Assembly (NCBI RefSeq): GCF_016595505.1 | Contig: NZ_JAENIL010000004.1 | Coordinates: 124,001-188,000 of the forward strand | DNA from: Pelagicoccus mobilis | Lineage (GTDB): Bacteria; Verrucomicrobiota; Verrucomicrobiia; Opitutales; Opitutaceae | DNA length: 64,000 bases | Reading direction: 5' to 3' | Part shown: piece by piece, positions 19,109 through 28,318 of the stretch | Position numbering within the stretch: position 1 is the first letter of the stretch | Layout of the letters: every line of letters starts with the position of its first letter | Notes under the pieces: generated by a model | Databases searched by the model: none | Told to the model about the DNA's origin: nothing | The model's input: the letters and a program-made list of their open reading frames with translations, nothing else | Program-made: the position numbers and the translations under genes

Positions 19109-20398
19109 ATGGTAGAAATGAATCAGAAACCGATGGACCTCAACGCTTGGAAAGAACGAGCAGCCAACTCGCCCGCATCAGCGGCGAAGCAATTCCTCAA
19201 GCAAATTGAATCGATTCCCTCCCGTATCCGGAAAAGCATTATCGCCACCACCCCGAGCCTCGAGGGTCTTTCCACTGCATTCGAGGTAAGCTCGCAAAGC
19301 CCCGAGCTCCCTTTGGCTGGCGTACCGTTCCTGTTGAAGGACCTCTACGATATTCCCGGCTTTCCGACCACTGCGTCATCCTCCTTTCTCAGCGAGATCC
19401 GGCCCACCCCGAGCGAAGAGTCGTCGCTATCACGTTCGTTTCGAGAGCAAGGAGCCGTCTTTGCAGGCAAGACCCAACTGAACGAATTCGCCTACGGACT
19501 ATCTGGTGAAAACCTGCACTACGGCAATTGCCCTCACCCACTCTTCCCCGATCGCCTCAGCGGAGGATCCAGCAGCGGATCCGCGTGGGCCGTGAAATCA
19601 GGTCTAGTGCCAATCGCCACTGGAACGGATACCGGAGGCTCCATTAGAGTGCCGGCGGCCTGGTGCGACATTTTTGGCCTCAGACTCTCGCCGAATCATT
19701 GGTCAACCCAAGGCTGCTTCCCACTCGCTCCCAGTTTTGACACAGCAGGTTGGTTTTGCGCTTCCGCTACCGACATGGCTCTCAGCATCGAGACCCTGGT
19801 GAAACCGACCAAGGTAACAGATGGTGCTCCCAAAGGTATTAATCTAATCGATACGGTACCCGAACTGTGTCCAGAATCGCGTAGGAAGATGCAGACTCTC
19901 CTTGAGAAAATCGGAGCTGTCACTTCTGAGGAAGCGACCCAAGCCTACCAGGATGCGACTCGATCTGTCGCTCTGCACTACGCCGTACTGCAGAGCATTG
20001 AAGCGTTAGGAGTTCACCAAGAATGGCTAGACGACCGGCAGAAGCAGTACGATTTCCCCGTGTGGCAAAGAATCGAAAGGGCACGCCATTGGAGCGAGGA
20101 GCAGGTTAAGGCAGCAAGCCTATGCGAACAGAGAATAAAGAGATTCTTCAATGACTGTTTAGACAACTACGACTTCGTCGCCATTCCAGCGACTCAATCC
20201 CCCGCAATCACGGCATCCCAACACACAGAGGAATTCAGGGCGAGACTGCTTGAGATTACCGCTCCAGGGAGCTTTTCCCGTCTACCTATCCTTACAATCC
20301 CCATCCGCCTCAAGAATGGTCTCAGCTCGGGGCTGCAGATTCTATACAAGGAGAATCACTCAGATTTGCCCCTGAGGGTTCTGAGGCTCCTAAACTAA
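19109..20398 (+). CDS. Amidase-signature family amidohydrolase
   Basis: A 429-residue amidase-signature enzyme counted from the ATG at 19109; GTG at 19106 and ATG at 19118 are also possible. The catalytic Ser-cisSer-Lys triad is visible: K77 in 'VPFLLKDLYD', S154 in 'SGGSSSGSAW' and nucleophile S178 in 'GTDTGGSIR'. It has no signal peptide, so it hydrolyses an amide in the cytoplasm. The rest of the protein gives no clue to the acyl group. Length is within the AtzF/GatA-like range, but the genomic context (no gatB/gatC) argues against an amidotransferase subunit. It follows the SBF-like transporter by 22 bases and probably shares its transcript. It is convergent with the end of the sulfatase operon, 24 bases away. 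Confidence 0.87.
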   Translation: MVEMNQKPMDLNAWKERAANSPASAAKQFLKQIESIPSRIRKSIIATTPSLEGLSTAFEVSSQSPELPLAGVPFLLKDLYDIPGFPTTASSSFLSEIRPTPSEESSLSRSFREQGAVFAGKTQLNEFAYGLSGENLHYGNCPHPLFPDRLSGGSSSGSAWAVKSGLVPIATGTDTGGSIRVPAAWCDIFGLRLSPNHWSTQGCFPLAPSFDTAGWFCASATDMALSIETLVKPTKVTDGAPKGINLIDTVPELCPESRRKMQTLLEKIGAVTSEEATQAYQDATRSVALHYAVLQSIEALGVHQEWLDDRQKQYDFPVWQRIERARHWSEEQVKAASLCEQRIKRFFNDCLDNYDFVAIPATQSPAITASQHTEEFRARLLEITAPGSFSRLPILTIPIRLKNGLSSGLQILYKENHSDLPLRVLRLLN

Positions 20399-20422
20399 GT
20401 TCGCATTGGCGCGAACGTCATT

Positions 20423-21850
20423 TCACTTTCGAGAATTCAGGTGCTTGTCAGAGCTTACTGGCAGACTCCATTCCTCCATTCCGTCCATAATCAAGGGAGC
20501 CTCATTCGTCGGGAGCTGTGACATTAGTCTTCCCTTGATTCCTGAGTACTCTGGATTGTTCGCTAGATTGTCCCACTCATTGGAGTCCTTTGAGTGGTCG
20601 TACAATTCCTCTCCGCCATCATAGTAGCGAGTATACCGCCAACGCTCGTCACGCACCGTGTAGTTCCCTCGTCCCCAACTACAAATAGCCGGGCCAGCGA
20701 GCGTTGCGTCAGGATCCGCCAACTGGGGAGCTAGGCTAAAACCATCCACATGTTCGGGAGCCTCAAGACCACTCATGTCGGCCAATGTTTGGTAGATGTT
20801 CACAAGTGAAACACCTCCCCTGACTTCTCGACCTTCCGGAGCATCATCATCACGCGTATCCAAAATAATGAACGGAACCTTCGTGGTTTCCTCCCAAAGC
20901 GCGAACTTACGAAAGTGCTTTTTCTCACCCATCCCGTAGCCATGATCAGACCAGAGTACCACAATCGTGTTATCGGCGTACGGACTCGCCTCAAGGGCAT
21001 CGATCAAGCGCCCTATGTTGTAATCAGCCCAAGTGATGCAAGCCAAGTAAGCACGGCGCACGTCATCCCAAGCCTTGGCCGCTTTGAACTTACGATCGTC
21101 ACCAACTTTCGCCATAGATCGGCCGACCGCAGGTATGTCGTTGTGATCATTCGGGTTGATAGCGGGAGCTTTAACCGGATCTGGATACATGTCGAAAAAA
21201 CGCTTTGGAGCGACAAACGGTAGGTGCGGCTTCACGATACCAACAGCGAGGAAAAATGGTTTGTCGTGCTCCCGGTTCAATACATCCACGCCGAAACTGG
21301 TATTCTTATAGTCATTGTGATCTTCCAATGGATTGAGGGTCGGCTTGAAGTTCATCTTCGACGACTTCCCTTGTTGGTATCCAATATCTGGATCGTATAC
21401 AATTTGAGGGCCTTTTTCTCTTTCGTAGAATTCTGTCCACTCAACGGAAGTTGGCTCACGGCGATGGTGAATTTTTCCCGAACCATACGTGTTGTAGCCG
21501 TTCATTTTAAAGAACTCGGTCATCGCTGTATAACGAGACTTTTGCTCCTTGGTAAATCCCTCTTGATCGTAAAAGGCATAGAGGCCCGAGTTGAACGGCT
21601 CCACTCCGTACAAAATGGAGTTTCGGCTAGGAGAACATCCCGGTGCCGGACAATGAGCATTTGAAAAATTCACTCCTCTCCTCGCGAGGGCGTCGAGATT
21701 CGGCGTTATCGCTTGTGGATGGCCACCGAGATATCCTGTCCAGTCATTCATATCATCGATCGCAATAAAGAGGATATTGGGCCTGCTCTCTTTCGACGAT
21801 AGGGCAACGGCACAAAATAGGACTGCTGCTAAACTTACTATATTTCTCAT
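20423..21850 (-). CDS. Secreted S1-family sulfatase, iduronate-2-sulfatase-like
   Basis: A 475-residue sulfatase with signal peptide (residues 1-19). Metal-binding 'FIAIDDMNDW' is followed by the formylglycine motif C72-S-P-S-R, which continues 'NSILYGVEPFNSGLYAF'. 'GSGKIHHR' holds the catalytic Lys and His, 'GIVKPHLPFVAPKRFFDMY' is the group-specific block, and 'WSDHGYGMGEK' completes the metal site. It should remove a sulfate ester from a sugar in the periplasm. It is the last gene of the 29-kb minus-strand run, 20 bases after the next sulfatase. It is most like the gene at 26729 in layout, including the 'GEELYDHSKDSNEWDNLA' ending. Confidence 0.93.
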   Translation of the reverse strand: MRNIVSLAAVLFCAVALSSKESRPNILFIAIDDMNDWTGYLGGHPQAITPNLDALARRGVNFSNAHCPAPGCSPSRNSILYGVEPFNSGLYAFYDQEGFTKEQKSRYTAMTEFFKMNGYNTYGSGKIHHRREPTSVEWTEFYEREKGPQIVYDPDIGYQQGKSSKMNFKPTLNPLEDHNDYKNTSFGVDVLNREHDKPFFLAVGIVKPHLPFVAPKRFFDMYPDPVKAPAINPNDHNDIPAVGRSMAKVGDDRKFKAAKAWDDVRRAYLACITWADYNIGRLIDALEASPYADNTIVVLWSDHGYGMGEKKHFRKFALWEETTKVPFIILDTRDDDAPEGREVRGGVSLVNIYQTLADMSGLEAPEHVDGFSLAPQLADPDATLAGPAICSWGRGNYTVRDERWRYTRYYDGGEELYDHSKDSNEWDNLANNPEYSGIKGRLMSQLPTNEAPLIMDGMEEWSLPVSSDKHLNSRK

Positions 21851-21870
21851 AATTCTTAGCTCTTCAAAAT

Positions 21871-23475
21871 TCAGTTTCTTTCTGGAAGGTGCTTTAAGGT
21901 TTCATCAAAGACCTGTGTCATATTTCTTAATACGTCCCTATATTCAGGGCTAGACGCAAAGTTTCGGGTTTCTTCTGGGTCCAACTTATAATCATAGAGT
22001 TCACGCCCAATAACGTCTCCCGAAAACTCGTAGTCCAAATTTTTCACAGAAATTTTCCTCCATTCCACATAGCGATAACGAGGCGTGCGTATCGCCCACC
22101 CCATTACCTTACCGTTATCGGTATTTCGCATATATTGGCTTACCGCCGCTCCGGCTTCACGAGGCGAGTCGCCCGACATTTCAGCGACGAGACTTCTGCC
22201 ATCCAGCCCCCTCGGCGACTCCAGACCGGCCAATTCACAAAGAGTTGGAAAGACGTCGATAAACTCAGTCACCGCATCACTCATGACGCCCCCCTGCATA
22301 AATGGGGATGTGATGATTAGGGGGGAACGAGTTGCTTGCTCGAAGTTCGTATGTTTCCCCCAGACCTGCTTATCGCCAAGATGGAAGCCATGATCTCCCC
22401 ATAGGCAAATGATCGTATCGTCCAGCAATTCCGTTTCCTCAAGAGCGTCGAGCAACTTCCCTACCTGAGCGTCGACATAGGAAACGCAAGCTGCATAGCC
22501 GTGCAGCATCTTTCGTTGCAGTTCCCCTGAGATGGGACCACTTGTGGGTATGGGATGAAAAACGCGTCCCTCGATGAAATCCGTTTCCGATACGGCGAGA
22601 CCGTCCTCTGGGTAGGATTGAAATGACGCCAAATCGAAGTCGCCCGGAGAGTAGAGGTCCCAATATTTCTTGGGAGCGATAAAAGGTAAATGCGGTTTAT
22701 AAAAACCAACTCCTAAGAAGAAAGGCTCCTTCGTCTTCGCAAAACGCTTAATCGCTTCGACAGCAGGTGGCGCCATAAGATTCCCTTCCGGATAAGCTTC
22801 ATCTGGAATATCAAGACATTCGAAGAAAGGACGCGTCCCTTCTATTCCAGAAAGAAAGTCGGAAACCGCACGTTTCTTTGTTATCCCTCTCTTTTTCGCT
22901 TCTTTAAGCGCTTCCTCTATGAGTGCTCGCGTCTCTGGATCTTGATACCCCCCGCGTGTCGGTTGCTCTGGATACAAGTCCGTATTAAACTCCCACCTAA
23001 CGCCCTTACGCCCACTCCAACTCACTACATCTTGTCCGCTGCCCGTGTTGCGATTGTCAAACAGCTTGCCAAAACCAATACTCGTATACCCATTCGCTTT
23101 AAAATGCCCAGGTAAAGTCCGTAGGTGCGGTGCACGTTTTCGTGCGGTGTCGATATGAAATATTTCTCCACCCATGCTGTAAACACGAGTAGTATCTGGA
23201 CGAAGCCCCGTCATTACGCTCAGGCGACTCGGGCCGCACAACGCAATCTGGCAGTAGCTGCGTTTGAATACAGTTCCAAGCGACGCAAGGCGATCAATGT
23301 TCGGAGTTTTGATTACCGAATCACCATAACAGCCGAGCCAAGGCTTCAAATCGTCCACCGAGATAAACAGAACATTCGGACGTTCCTCCGCTTCGTCTGC
23401 CGCTATCGCTGAACTAAACAATGAGGCGACAATAGGAGTAACGCACATAAAAAACATCTTTCCCGCTCGTCTCAT
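21871..23475 (-). CDS. Secreted S1-family sulfatase, iduronate-2-sulfatase-like
   Basis: A 534-residue sulfatase with signal peptide (about 1-26), 'SVDDLKPWLGCYG' for metal binding, the formylglycine motif C80-G-P-S-R followed by 'LSVMTGLRPDTT', and 'GFYKPHLPFIAPKKYWDLY' and 'WGDHGFHLGDK' as in iduronate-2-sulfatase. The usual K-x-x-H reads K137-L-F-D140, so the histidine position is aspartate. A long insert (about 180-215) separates this block from the metal-binding core. Its ATG overlaps the stop of the upstream glycoside hydrolase gene by four bases (ATGA, 23472-23475), indicating translational coupling and perhaps action on the same oligosaccharide. Confidence 0.92.
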   Translation of the reverse strand: MRRAGKMFFMCVTPIVASLFSSAIAADEAEERPNVLFISVDDLKPWLGCYGDSVIKTPNIDRLASLGTVFKRSYCQIALCGPSRLSVMTGLRPDTTRVYSMGGEIFHIDTARKRAPHLRTLPGHFKANGYTSIGFGKLFDNRNTGSGQDVVSWSGRKGVRWEFNTDLYPEQPTRGGYQDPETRALIEEALKEAKKRGITKKRAVSDFLSGIEGTRPFFECLDIPDEAYPEGNLMAPPAVEAIKRFAKTKEPFFLGVGFYKPHLPFIAPKKYWDLYSPGDFDLASFQSYPEDGLAVSETDFIEGRVFHPIPTSGPISGELQRKMLHGYAACVSYVDAQVGKLLDALEETELLDDTIICLWGDHGFHLGDKQVWGKHTNFEQATRSPLIITSPFMQGGVMSDAVTEFIDVFPTLCELAGLESPRGLDGRSLVAEMSGDSPREAGAAVSQYMRNTDNGKVMGWAIRTPRYRYVEWRKISVKNLDYEFSGDVIGRELYDYKLDPEETRNFASSPEYRDVLRNMTQVFDETLKHLPERN

Positions 23476-24923
23476 CTTTGGCTATCCTCCTTTAGCTGGA
23501 TGACTTTCTCGTCACCGCTCAACTTCACCTCAAGGAAAGCAAACGATGTATCAGGAAGCAGCAAATGTATCCTGTTTCCTCCTACAGTTGCATTACCTCT
23601 ATCAACCTCGGTCAAACCGTGACCACGACCTCTGTAAATCAATTTTTGAACACTTGCTACCGGTCTATCAATTAGAATATCTACTGATTTTTCCTCCGGG
23701 GTTTTGTTGATAAAGTAAATCATGACGGATTGTCGACCGGGCGAGAGAACCGTAAGGTTAGATAACCCAAGAGTACTAGTCCGATCGACCTCCAGGACTC
23801 GCCCCTTAGCTGCCTTAGCAAAGGAGCTGAAGATGTGCTGCGAAGGCGAAACTTCGCCGGTTCGGGAGTTTATCAGATTTCGGTATTCACTCTTCTTGGT
23901 ACGAGACTTCCAGGTCAGAGGCCACATGGATGCCATGAACACATCATTTCGTATCATTTGGATTAGCATGTCCGCCTGAACCAAACCTTGGTACAAATCG
24001 TTTCCCAAGGTAGCCCCTTCTACCGCTTTTGCCGGTCCTAGATTCCATTCCAAAAGGCCGAATTTCAAATGCGGTTGACCGTACGTCGTCTTCCATTCGT
24101 TGAACTGGAGAAAGCGCTTCGCCTGTTCATCGTCGAACGCCTCAGCTCTCCAATCCTCCAAGTAAAACTCACCCCATTTTCGATTACTGTAGTACCAATG
24201 ATGCTCGTAGATGTCGACATACGCTCCAGCATCGCGAATCAGGGCTTCGACCTTTCCCCACGATATCACATTCGCTATGATTTGAGCTTCAGGATCCGCT
24301 TCCTTGATCGCTTTGGAATATTGAGGAATCAACTTAATATATGCCGAAATCGGGATGTGATTATTTTTCGCTGGTTGATGCCCAGCCTCGTTATCCAAAA
24401 AATAGTAGCGGTTTTTTGGAGATTTGCTTTTGCAGTAACGAACAAGCTTAACCGCTTTGGCGATCGACTCCTCAATGCGATCGTACTTGTACCCCTGAAA
24501 CATGTTTATACCTATGATCGGCTCAACTCCTGATTCCTCGCAAATACTCAAAAACTGATCTAGTCCTAATCGGTTTGAATACTTGGCTTTCAGCTTCGCC
24601 TTTCTCTTTGGGCTTAGCTTCTTTTCATATCTCGGGTTCCAGATATCCTCATACGCCTCGTGATAAGGGAACTCCCAATCCCAAAAGGAAACCTGGTGTC
24701 CCTCCGGATACCGTAGATTTTGGATCCCAGACTCTTTTAAGATTCGAACCTTCTCACCATCATTCCACTCCCGGCCGTCCTCATGCGAATAGATAATGTT
24801 TGCCCCTACGAGCAAGGGACTCACTTCGATACCTGTAATCTTTTCAGTACGAACCTCCAAATGCTGCGCAGCGACTCCGACAAGTGGATACAAGAACAGG
24901 AATAGGACACGCAATGACTTCAT
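23472..24923 (-). CDS. Secreted clan GH-A glycoside hydrolase (GH51/GH39/GH86-like)
   Basis: A 483-residue secreted protein with signal peptide (1-19). It has a TIM-barrel layout, 'NLRYPEGHQVSFWDWE' in the first strands, a probable acid/base E179 in 'YYFLDNEAGHQ' and a probable nucleophile E292 in 'FGLLEWNLGP', then a C-terminal beta-sandwich with 'VMIYFINKTPEEKSVDI'. Spacing and motifs fit clan GH-A retaining hydrolases, for example arabinofuranosidase-like GH51 or algal-polysaccharide families such as GH86, but I cannot name the family. It is embedded between sulfatases and overlaps the following one by four bases, so its substrate is likely a sulfated or newly desulfated glycan. Confidence 0.72.
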   Translation of the reverse strand: MKSLRVLFLFLYPLVGVAAQHLEVRTEKITGIEVSPLLVGANIIYSHEDGREWNDGEKVRILKESGIQNLRYPEGHQVSFWDWEFPYHEAYEDIWNPRYEKKLSPKRKAKLKAKYSNRLGLDQFLSICEESGVEPIIGINMFQGYKYDRIEESIAKAVKLVRYCKSKSPKNRYYFLDNEAGHQPAKNNHIPISAYIKLIPQYSKAIKEADPEAQIIANVISWGKVEALIRDAGAYVDIYEHHWYYSNRKWGEFYLEDWRAEAFDDEQAKRFLQFNEWKTTYGQPHLKFGLLEWNLGPAKAVEGATLGNDLYQGLVQADMLIQMIRNDVFMASMWPLTWKSRTKKSEYRNLINSRTGEVSPSQHIFSSFAKAAKGRVLEVDRTSTLGLSNLTVLSPGRQSVMIYFINKTPEEKSVDILIDRPVASVQKLIYRGRGHGLTEVDRGNATVGGNRIHLLLPDTSFAFLEVKLSGDEKVIQLKEDSQR

Positions 24924-24960
24924 CGTTCTCCGCTAACGAGCGTCTCCAAAAAATGGAGCC

Positions 24961-26661
24961 CTACCCGTTCCTCCTTTCGAGTTCCTTTCGCGAGATTAGT
25001 CCATCACCGTCACGATCGAAGCCAGCAAAAACTCTCTTTTGCTTCGCTTCGTTGTAAGCGTCCCCCTTCTTTTTCGCTTTCGCCTGACTTCGCTTGAGCC
25101 ATTCTGTCATGCTTACCGAACCATTCTTGTTCGCATCTAGAGCGCTAAACCAATCCCACTCCGATTCAGACTTTTTATTGGACTTCGCTTCAGAGAACTG
25201 CGTCGCCTCATCTGTTCCGGAATGATTTTTAGGTAAATTCCAAACCACACCATCTACTTTCGCCGTGAACTCCTTTACGAGTCCCGCGTATTCCGGGTGA
25301 CTTCCCAAATTGTTCCACTCATGTGGGTCGTTCTCAAGATCATATAACGACACTTTGTTTTCCGAAATAGTAAATCGATAGCGGTCAGTAACGAGTCCGT
25401 AGCGTTGCTTCGCGCAGGTATAGGTGAGGTTGTTCCAATCTGCTTCCGAATCGTATAGAAGCGGTACCAGGCTTTTACCATGAAGATGGACGCCCTCCGG
25501 TTTCCTGACTCCGGTCAGTTCTAACAAGGTCGGATACAAATCAACGTTTCCGACTACCGCATCGACGACTTGACCACCTGCTACCCCAGGGGCTTTCACG
25601 ATCAGGGGCGAACGCATGGAGACATGGTAAGCGGTGTTCTTTCGCCACAAGCCATGATCAGTCAGATGATAACCGTGATCCCCCCAGGCCACGATAATCG
25701 TATTCTCATAGATGCCTTCGACTTTGAGCGCCTCAATTACCTTTCCCATTTGCGCATCGGCATAGGACGTACTAGCCATGTATCCACGAATCAATTTCCG
25801 TGCGAGTTCGTCGTCAACGCCTTCGTTCCAAACATCATTCTTGTTCTTCTTGGTGACCTCCTCCAAATCAACTTTCTTCTTAGCATCGCGAGGACGATAG
25901 GCCAACTCCCCTGCATCTTCTGAATACATATCGAAGTACTTTTTCGGAGCCGCCCAAGGCATATGCGGCCGCAGAAATCCGCAGGCGATCGCAAAGGGCT
26001 TCTTCGGGTCACGTTGCTCTTTGATATAGGAAATCACATCGTCGCAGGTTTGCCCGTCATTCAAAAGGTCATCAGGACCATCCAAAACGAAATAGGCCAG
26101 TGCCGCCGGTCCCTTCCCTGTCTTCAGATATTGCTCGACATGCTCTTTACGCCCCTCTGACTCTACGACCGAGGAAGCCATTTTCTTTTCATTTGCTCCC
26201 CCCTTTGAGCCGGCTACATCCCATGCCGACTTATCGGCATTCGGTACGCCGCTGTGATAGACTTTGCCTCGTGCCGCGGTCCAATACCCAGCTTCCCGCA
26301 ATACACGCGGCCAAGTCATCTGCGTGTTAATCATGTCCGTGTGAGACATCGGCTTCCATCCTGTAACGGGGCGATTGTCGAAACGAATACCCGTTAGCAT
26401 TGTCGCCCGGGACGGATTGCACAAGGGATAGGCCACATAGTTGCGGTTGAACCGTACGCCCTCCGCCGCCAAAGCATCCAAGTTAGGCGTGATCGCCTCC
26501 AACTCGCCGTAAGCAGCAATCTGCGGCCTTAGGTCATCAAACGCGAAAAAGATCAGATTGGGCCTATCCTGAGACTCTTTAGACGGCCTCGTACTAGCAC
26601 TTAGAGACAAGCCTAGCAACACAGCACAAAGTAGAGTTAATAGAACTGTTTTCTGATTCAT
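24961..26661 (-). CDS. Secreted S1-family sulfatase with C-terminal EF-hand pair
   Basis: A 566-residue sulfatase, longer than its neighbours. Signal peptide 1-23, 'FAFDDLRPQIAAYG', formylglycine motif C81-N-P-S-R with 'ATMLTGIRF', 'GKVYH', 'GFLRPHMPWAAPKKYFDMY' and 'WGDHGYHLTDH' place it in the iduronate-2-sulfatase-like group. After the catalytic domain come about 60 extra residues with two EF-hand calcium loops: D-A-N-K-N-G-S-V-S-M-T-E (about 509-520) and D-R-D-G-D-G-L-I-S-R-K-E (549-560), joined by a lysine-rich linker. Such dockerin-like EF pairs could bind calcium for stability or mediate attachment. It lies in the minus-strand run, 37 bases upstream of the GH-A gene. Confidence 0.93.
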   Translation of the reverse strand: MNQKTVLLTLLCAVLLGLSLSASTRPSKESQDRPNLIFFAFDDLRPQIAAYGELEAITPNLDALAAEGVRFNRNYVAYPLCNPSRATMLTGIRFDNRPVTGWKPMSHTDMINTQMTWPRVLREAGYWTAARGKVYHSGVPNADKSAWDVAGSKGGANEKKMASSVVESEGRKEHVEQYLKTGKGPAALAYFVLDGPDDLLNDGQTCDDVISYIKEQRDPKKPFAIACGFLRPHMPWAAPKKYFDMYSEDAGELAYRPRDAKKKVDLEEVTKKNKNDVWNEGVDDELARKLIRGYMASTSYADAQMGKVIEALKVEGIYENTIIVAWGDHGYHLTDHGLWRKNTAYHVSMRSPLIVKAPGVAGGQVVDAVVGNVDLYPTLLELTGVRKPEGVHLHGKSLVPLLYDSEADWNNLTYTCAKQRYGLVTDRYRFTISENKVSLYDLENDPHEWNNLGSHPEYAGLVKEFTAKVDGVVWNLPKNHSGTDEATQFSEAKSNKKSESEWDWFSALDANKNGSVSMTEWLKRSQAKAKKKGDAYNEAKQKRVFAGFDRDGDGLISRKELERRNG

Positions 26662-26728
26662 TCTAATTTCAAATCACGACCGTTATATATTCCTCAAGTC
26701 AGTAGCTAAGATGTGATCCATTTTTCAC

Positions 26729-28312
26729 TTACATCTTTGAATCAATGATTTCCTCCATCTGTTTTTTCAGTTGACGCTTGATTGGCCTGTGCTCGGGCGA
26801 GTCCGCTAAATTGCTCCATTCCTTAGGATCAGAATCGTGATCGTACAGTTCTTCTGCACCATCGTTATAGCGGATGTAGCGCCAACGTTCCGTGCGATAA
26901 CTCCAGTGCTGGTTCTTCAACTGCCTCTTCTCTTTCGCGGAGTAGCTCTTCCTGGAATCCCCCACATAGATCATCGAAAGAGCTCCTTTCGGGCCTTCCC
27001 AGGTCGTAGATTTAGGATTTTCCAAAAACGGTCTTACCGAGTGACCATCGAGAGGAGCCCCTTTGTCGTTCTTTCGCGTGTCCCTTGGCAAGCCACACAA
27101 GTCTACAAGAGTTGGATACAAATCGATTAGCGAAATCGGATGCTCTGCGACACCTCCAGCTTTTGCAACTCCTGGTGCGCGAACGACAAAGGGAATACGA
27201 CAACTCTCCTCCCAGGGGGAGTTTTTGAAGATGTAGTCCTTCTGCCCCATCTGCCATCCGTGGTCAGAGGTCACAACGATGATTGTATTGTCCCTCAGTG
27301 GACTGTTGTCGATGGCATCCACCACTTGTCCGATACACTCGTCAACTGCAGCCACACAGGCGAGGTATGCTTGGGTAAAAGTCTTGATCGCGAGCTCCTT
27401 GTCGCCATCGAAGGATTCGAGCAAGGTCCGGTAGTAACGCAATCCCTTCTGCCCCGGATCAAAGAGGTCTCGATAATGTGTATCCTCAGCGTCCCCGTCC
27501 TTGATTAGAGGCATCTCGATCTCATCGAGCGGAAACATGTCGAAGTACTTCTGTGCCACATGTAGTGGCGTATGCGGGCGAATAAAACCCACTCCCAAGA
27601 AAAACGGCTTTTCATCCTCTTGCTCTGAAAAATGTTTGATTTTCTCTACTGCCCAAGCCGCATTGCGTTCATCGGGGGTCGGGTCTTTTGACGGTTCAAA
27701 GGGCTTAGTGTTCTTCCAATCCCCATAGATCCATCCCGACTTCGGATTACCATCATTCGCATAGGGAATATCTTCCAAGGCTCCCCATGAACCATCAACC
27801 GCCCCGATGCTGCCAAAGGGTTTGGGTACGCTCGGATGAGCCACGCGTTTCTCACCATCAAATACTGAAGGACCGTAATCCGCCTTATGCTTGAATTCAC
27901 TCCACTCTCCAGGTCGCCCGTGATGCATCAGCTTCCCAGTGCCTGCCACATGGTACCCGTTTTGCTTGAAATGATCCATCAAGGTGCGTGAGTTTTTCAA
28001 TACATCATTCTCAAACCATTTGCTCCAAAACAGATTCCCGGATGTATGGGCGTAGATCCCAGTTAGAAAACTCGACCGAGATGGAGCGCAAACAGGATTG
28101 TTTGAGTAAGCTCGGCGGAAAGAGACGCCCGACTTACCCAATTTCTCCATATTAGGCGTGATACTCTGAGGATGCCCCGTTTCATCCTGTATCCCTGTAA
28201 TGTAGTCGTTTAAGTCATCACATACAATCAAGACAACATTAGGTCGCTCATCCGCCCAGGATTGAGCTAAGAAAGAAACGACACTTATCAGAAATATCGA
28301 TACAGCTCTCAT
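26729..28312 (-). CDS. Secreted S1-family sulfatase, iduronate-2-sulfatase-like
   Basis: A 527-residue sulfatase with signal peptide ending at 'SFLAQSWA' (residue 20). It shows 'IVCDDLNDY', the formylglycine motif C75-A-P-S-R with 'SSFLTGIYAHTSGNLFW', 'GTGKLMHHG', 'GFIRPHTPLHVAQKYFDMF' and 'TSDHGWQMGQK'. Relative to the gene at 20423 it has an extra loop around 165-215. Its end, 'GAEELYDHDSDPKEWSNLA', matches that gene closely, so the two are likely paralogues. It is six bases downstream of the next sulfatase gene, which indicates a shared transcript. Confidence 0.93.
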   Translation of the reverse strand: MRAVSIFLISVVSFLAQSWADERPNVVLIVCDDLNDYITGIQDETGHPQSITPNMEKLGKSGVSFRRAYSNNPVCAPSRSSFLTGIYAHTSGNLFWSKWFENDVLKNSRTLMDHFKQNGYHVAGTGKLMHHGRPGEWSEFKHKADYGPSVFDGEKRVAHPSVPKPFGSIGAVDGSWGALEDIPYANDGNPKSGWIYGDWKNTKPFEPSKDPTPDERNAAWAVEKIKHFSEQEDEKPFFLGVGFIRPHTPLHVAQKYFDMFPLDEIEMPLIKDGDAEDTHYRDLFDPGQKGLRYYRTLLESFDGDKELAIKTFTQAYLACVAAVDECIGQVVDAIDNSPLRDNTIIVVTSDHGWQMGQKDYIFKNSPWEESCRIPFVVRAPGVAKAGGVAEHPISLIDLYPTLVDLCGLPRDTRKNDKGAPLDGHSVRPFLENPKSTTWEGPKGALSMIYVGDSRKSYSAKEKRQLKNQHWSYRTERWRYIRYNDGAEELYDHDSDPKEWSNLADSPEHRPIKRQLKKQMEEIIDSKM

Positions 28313-28318
28313 CGGTTC

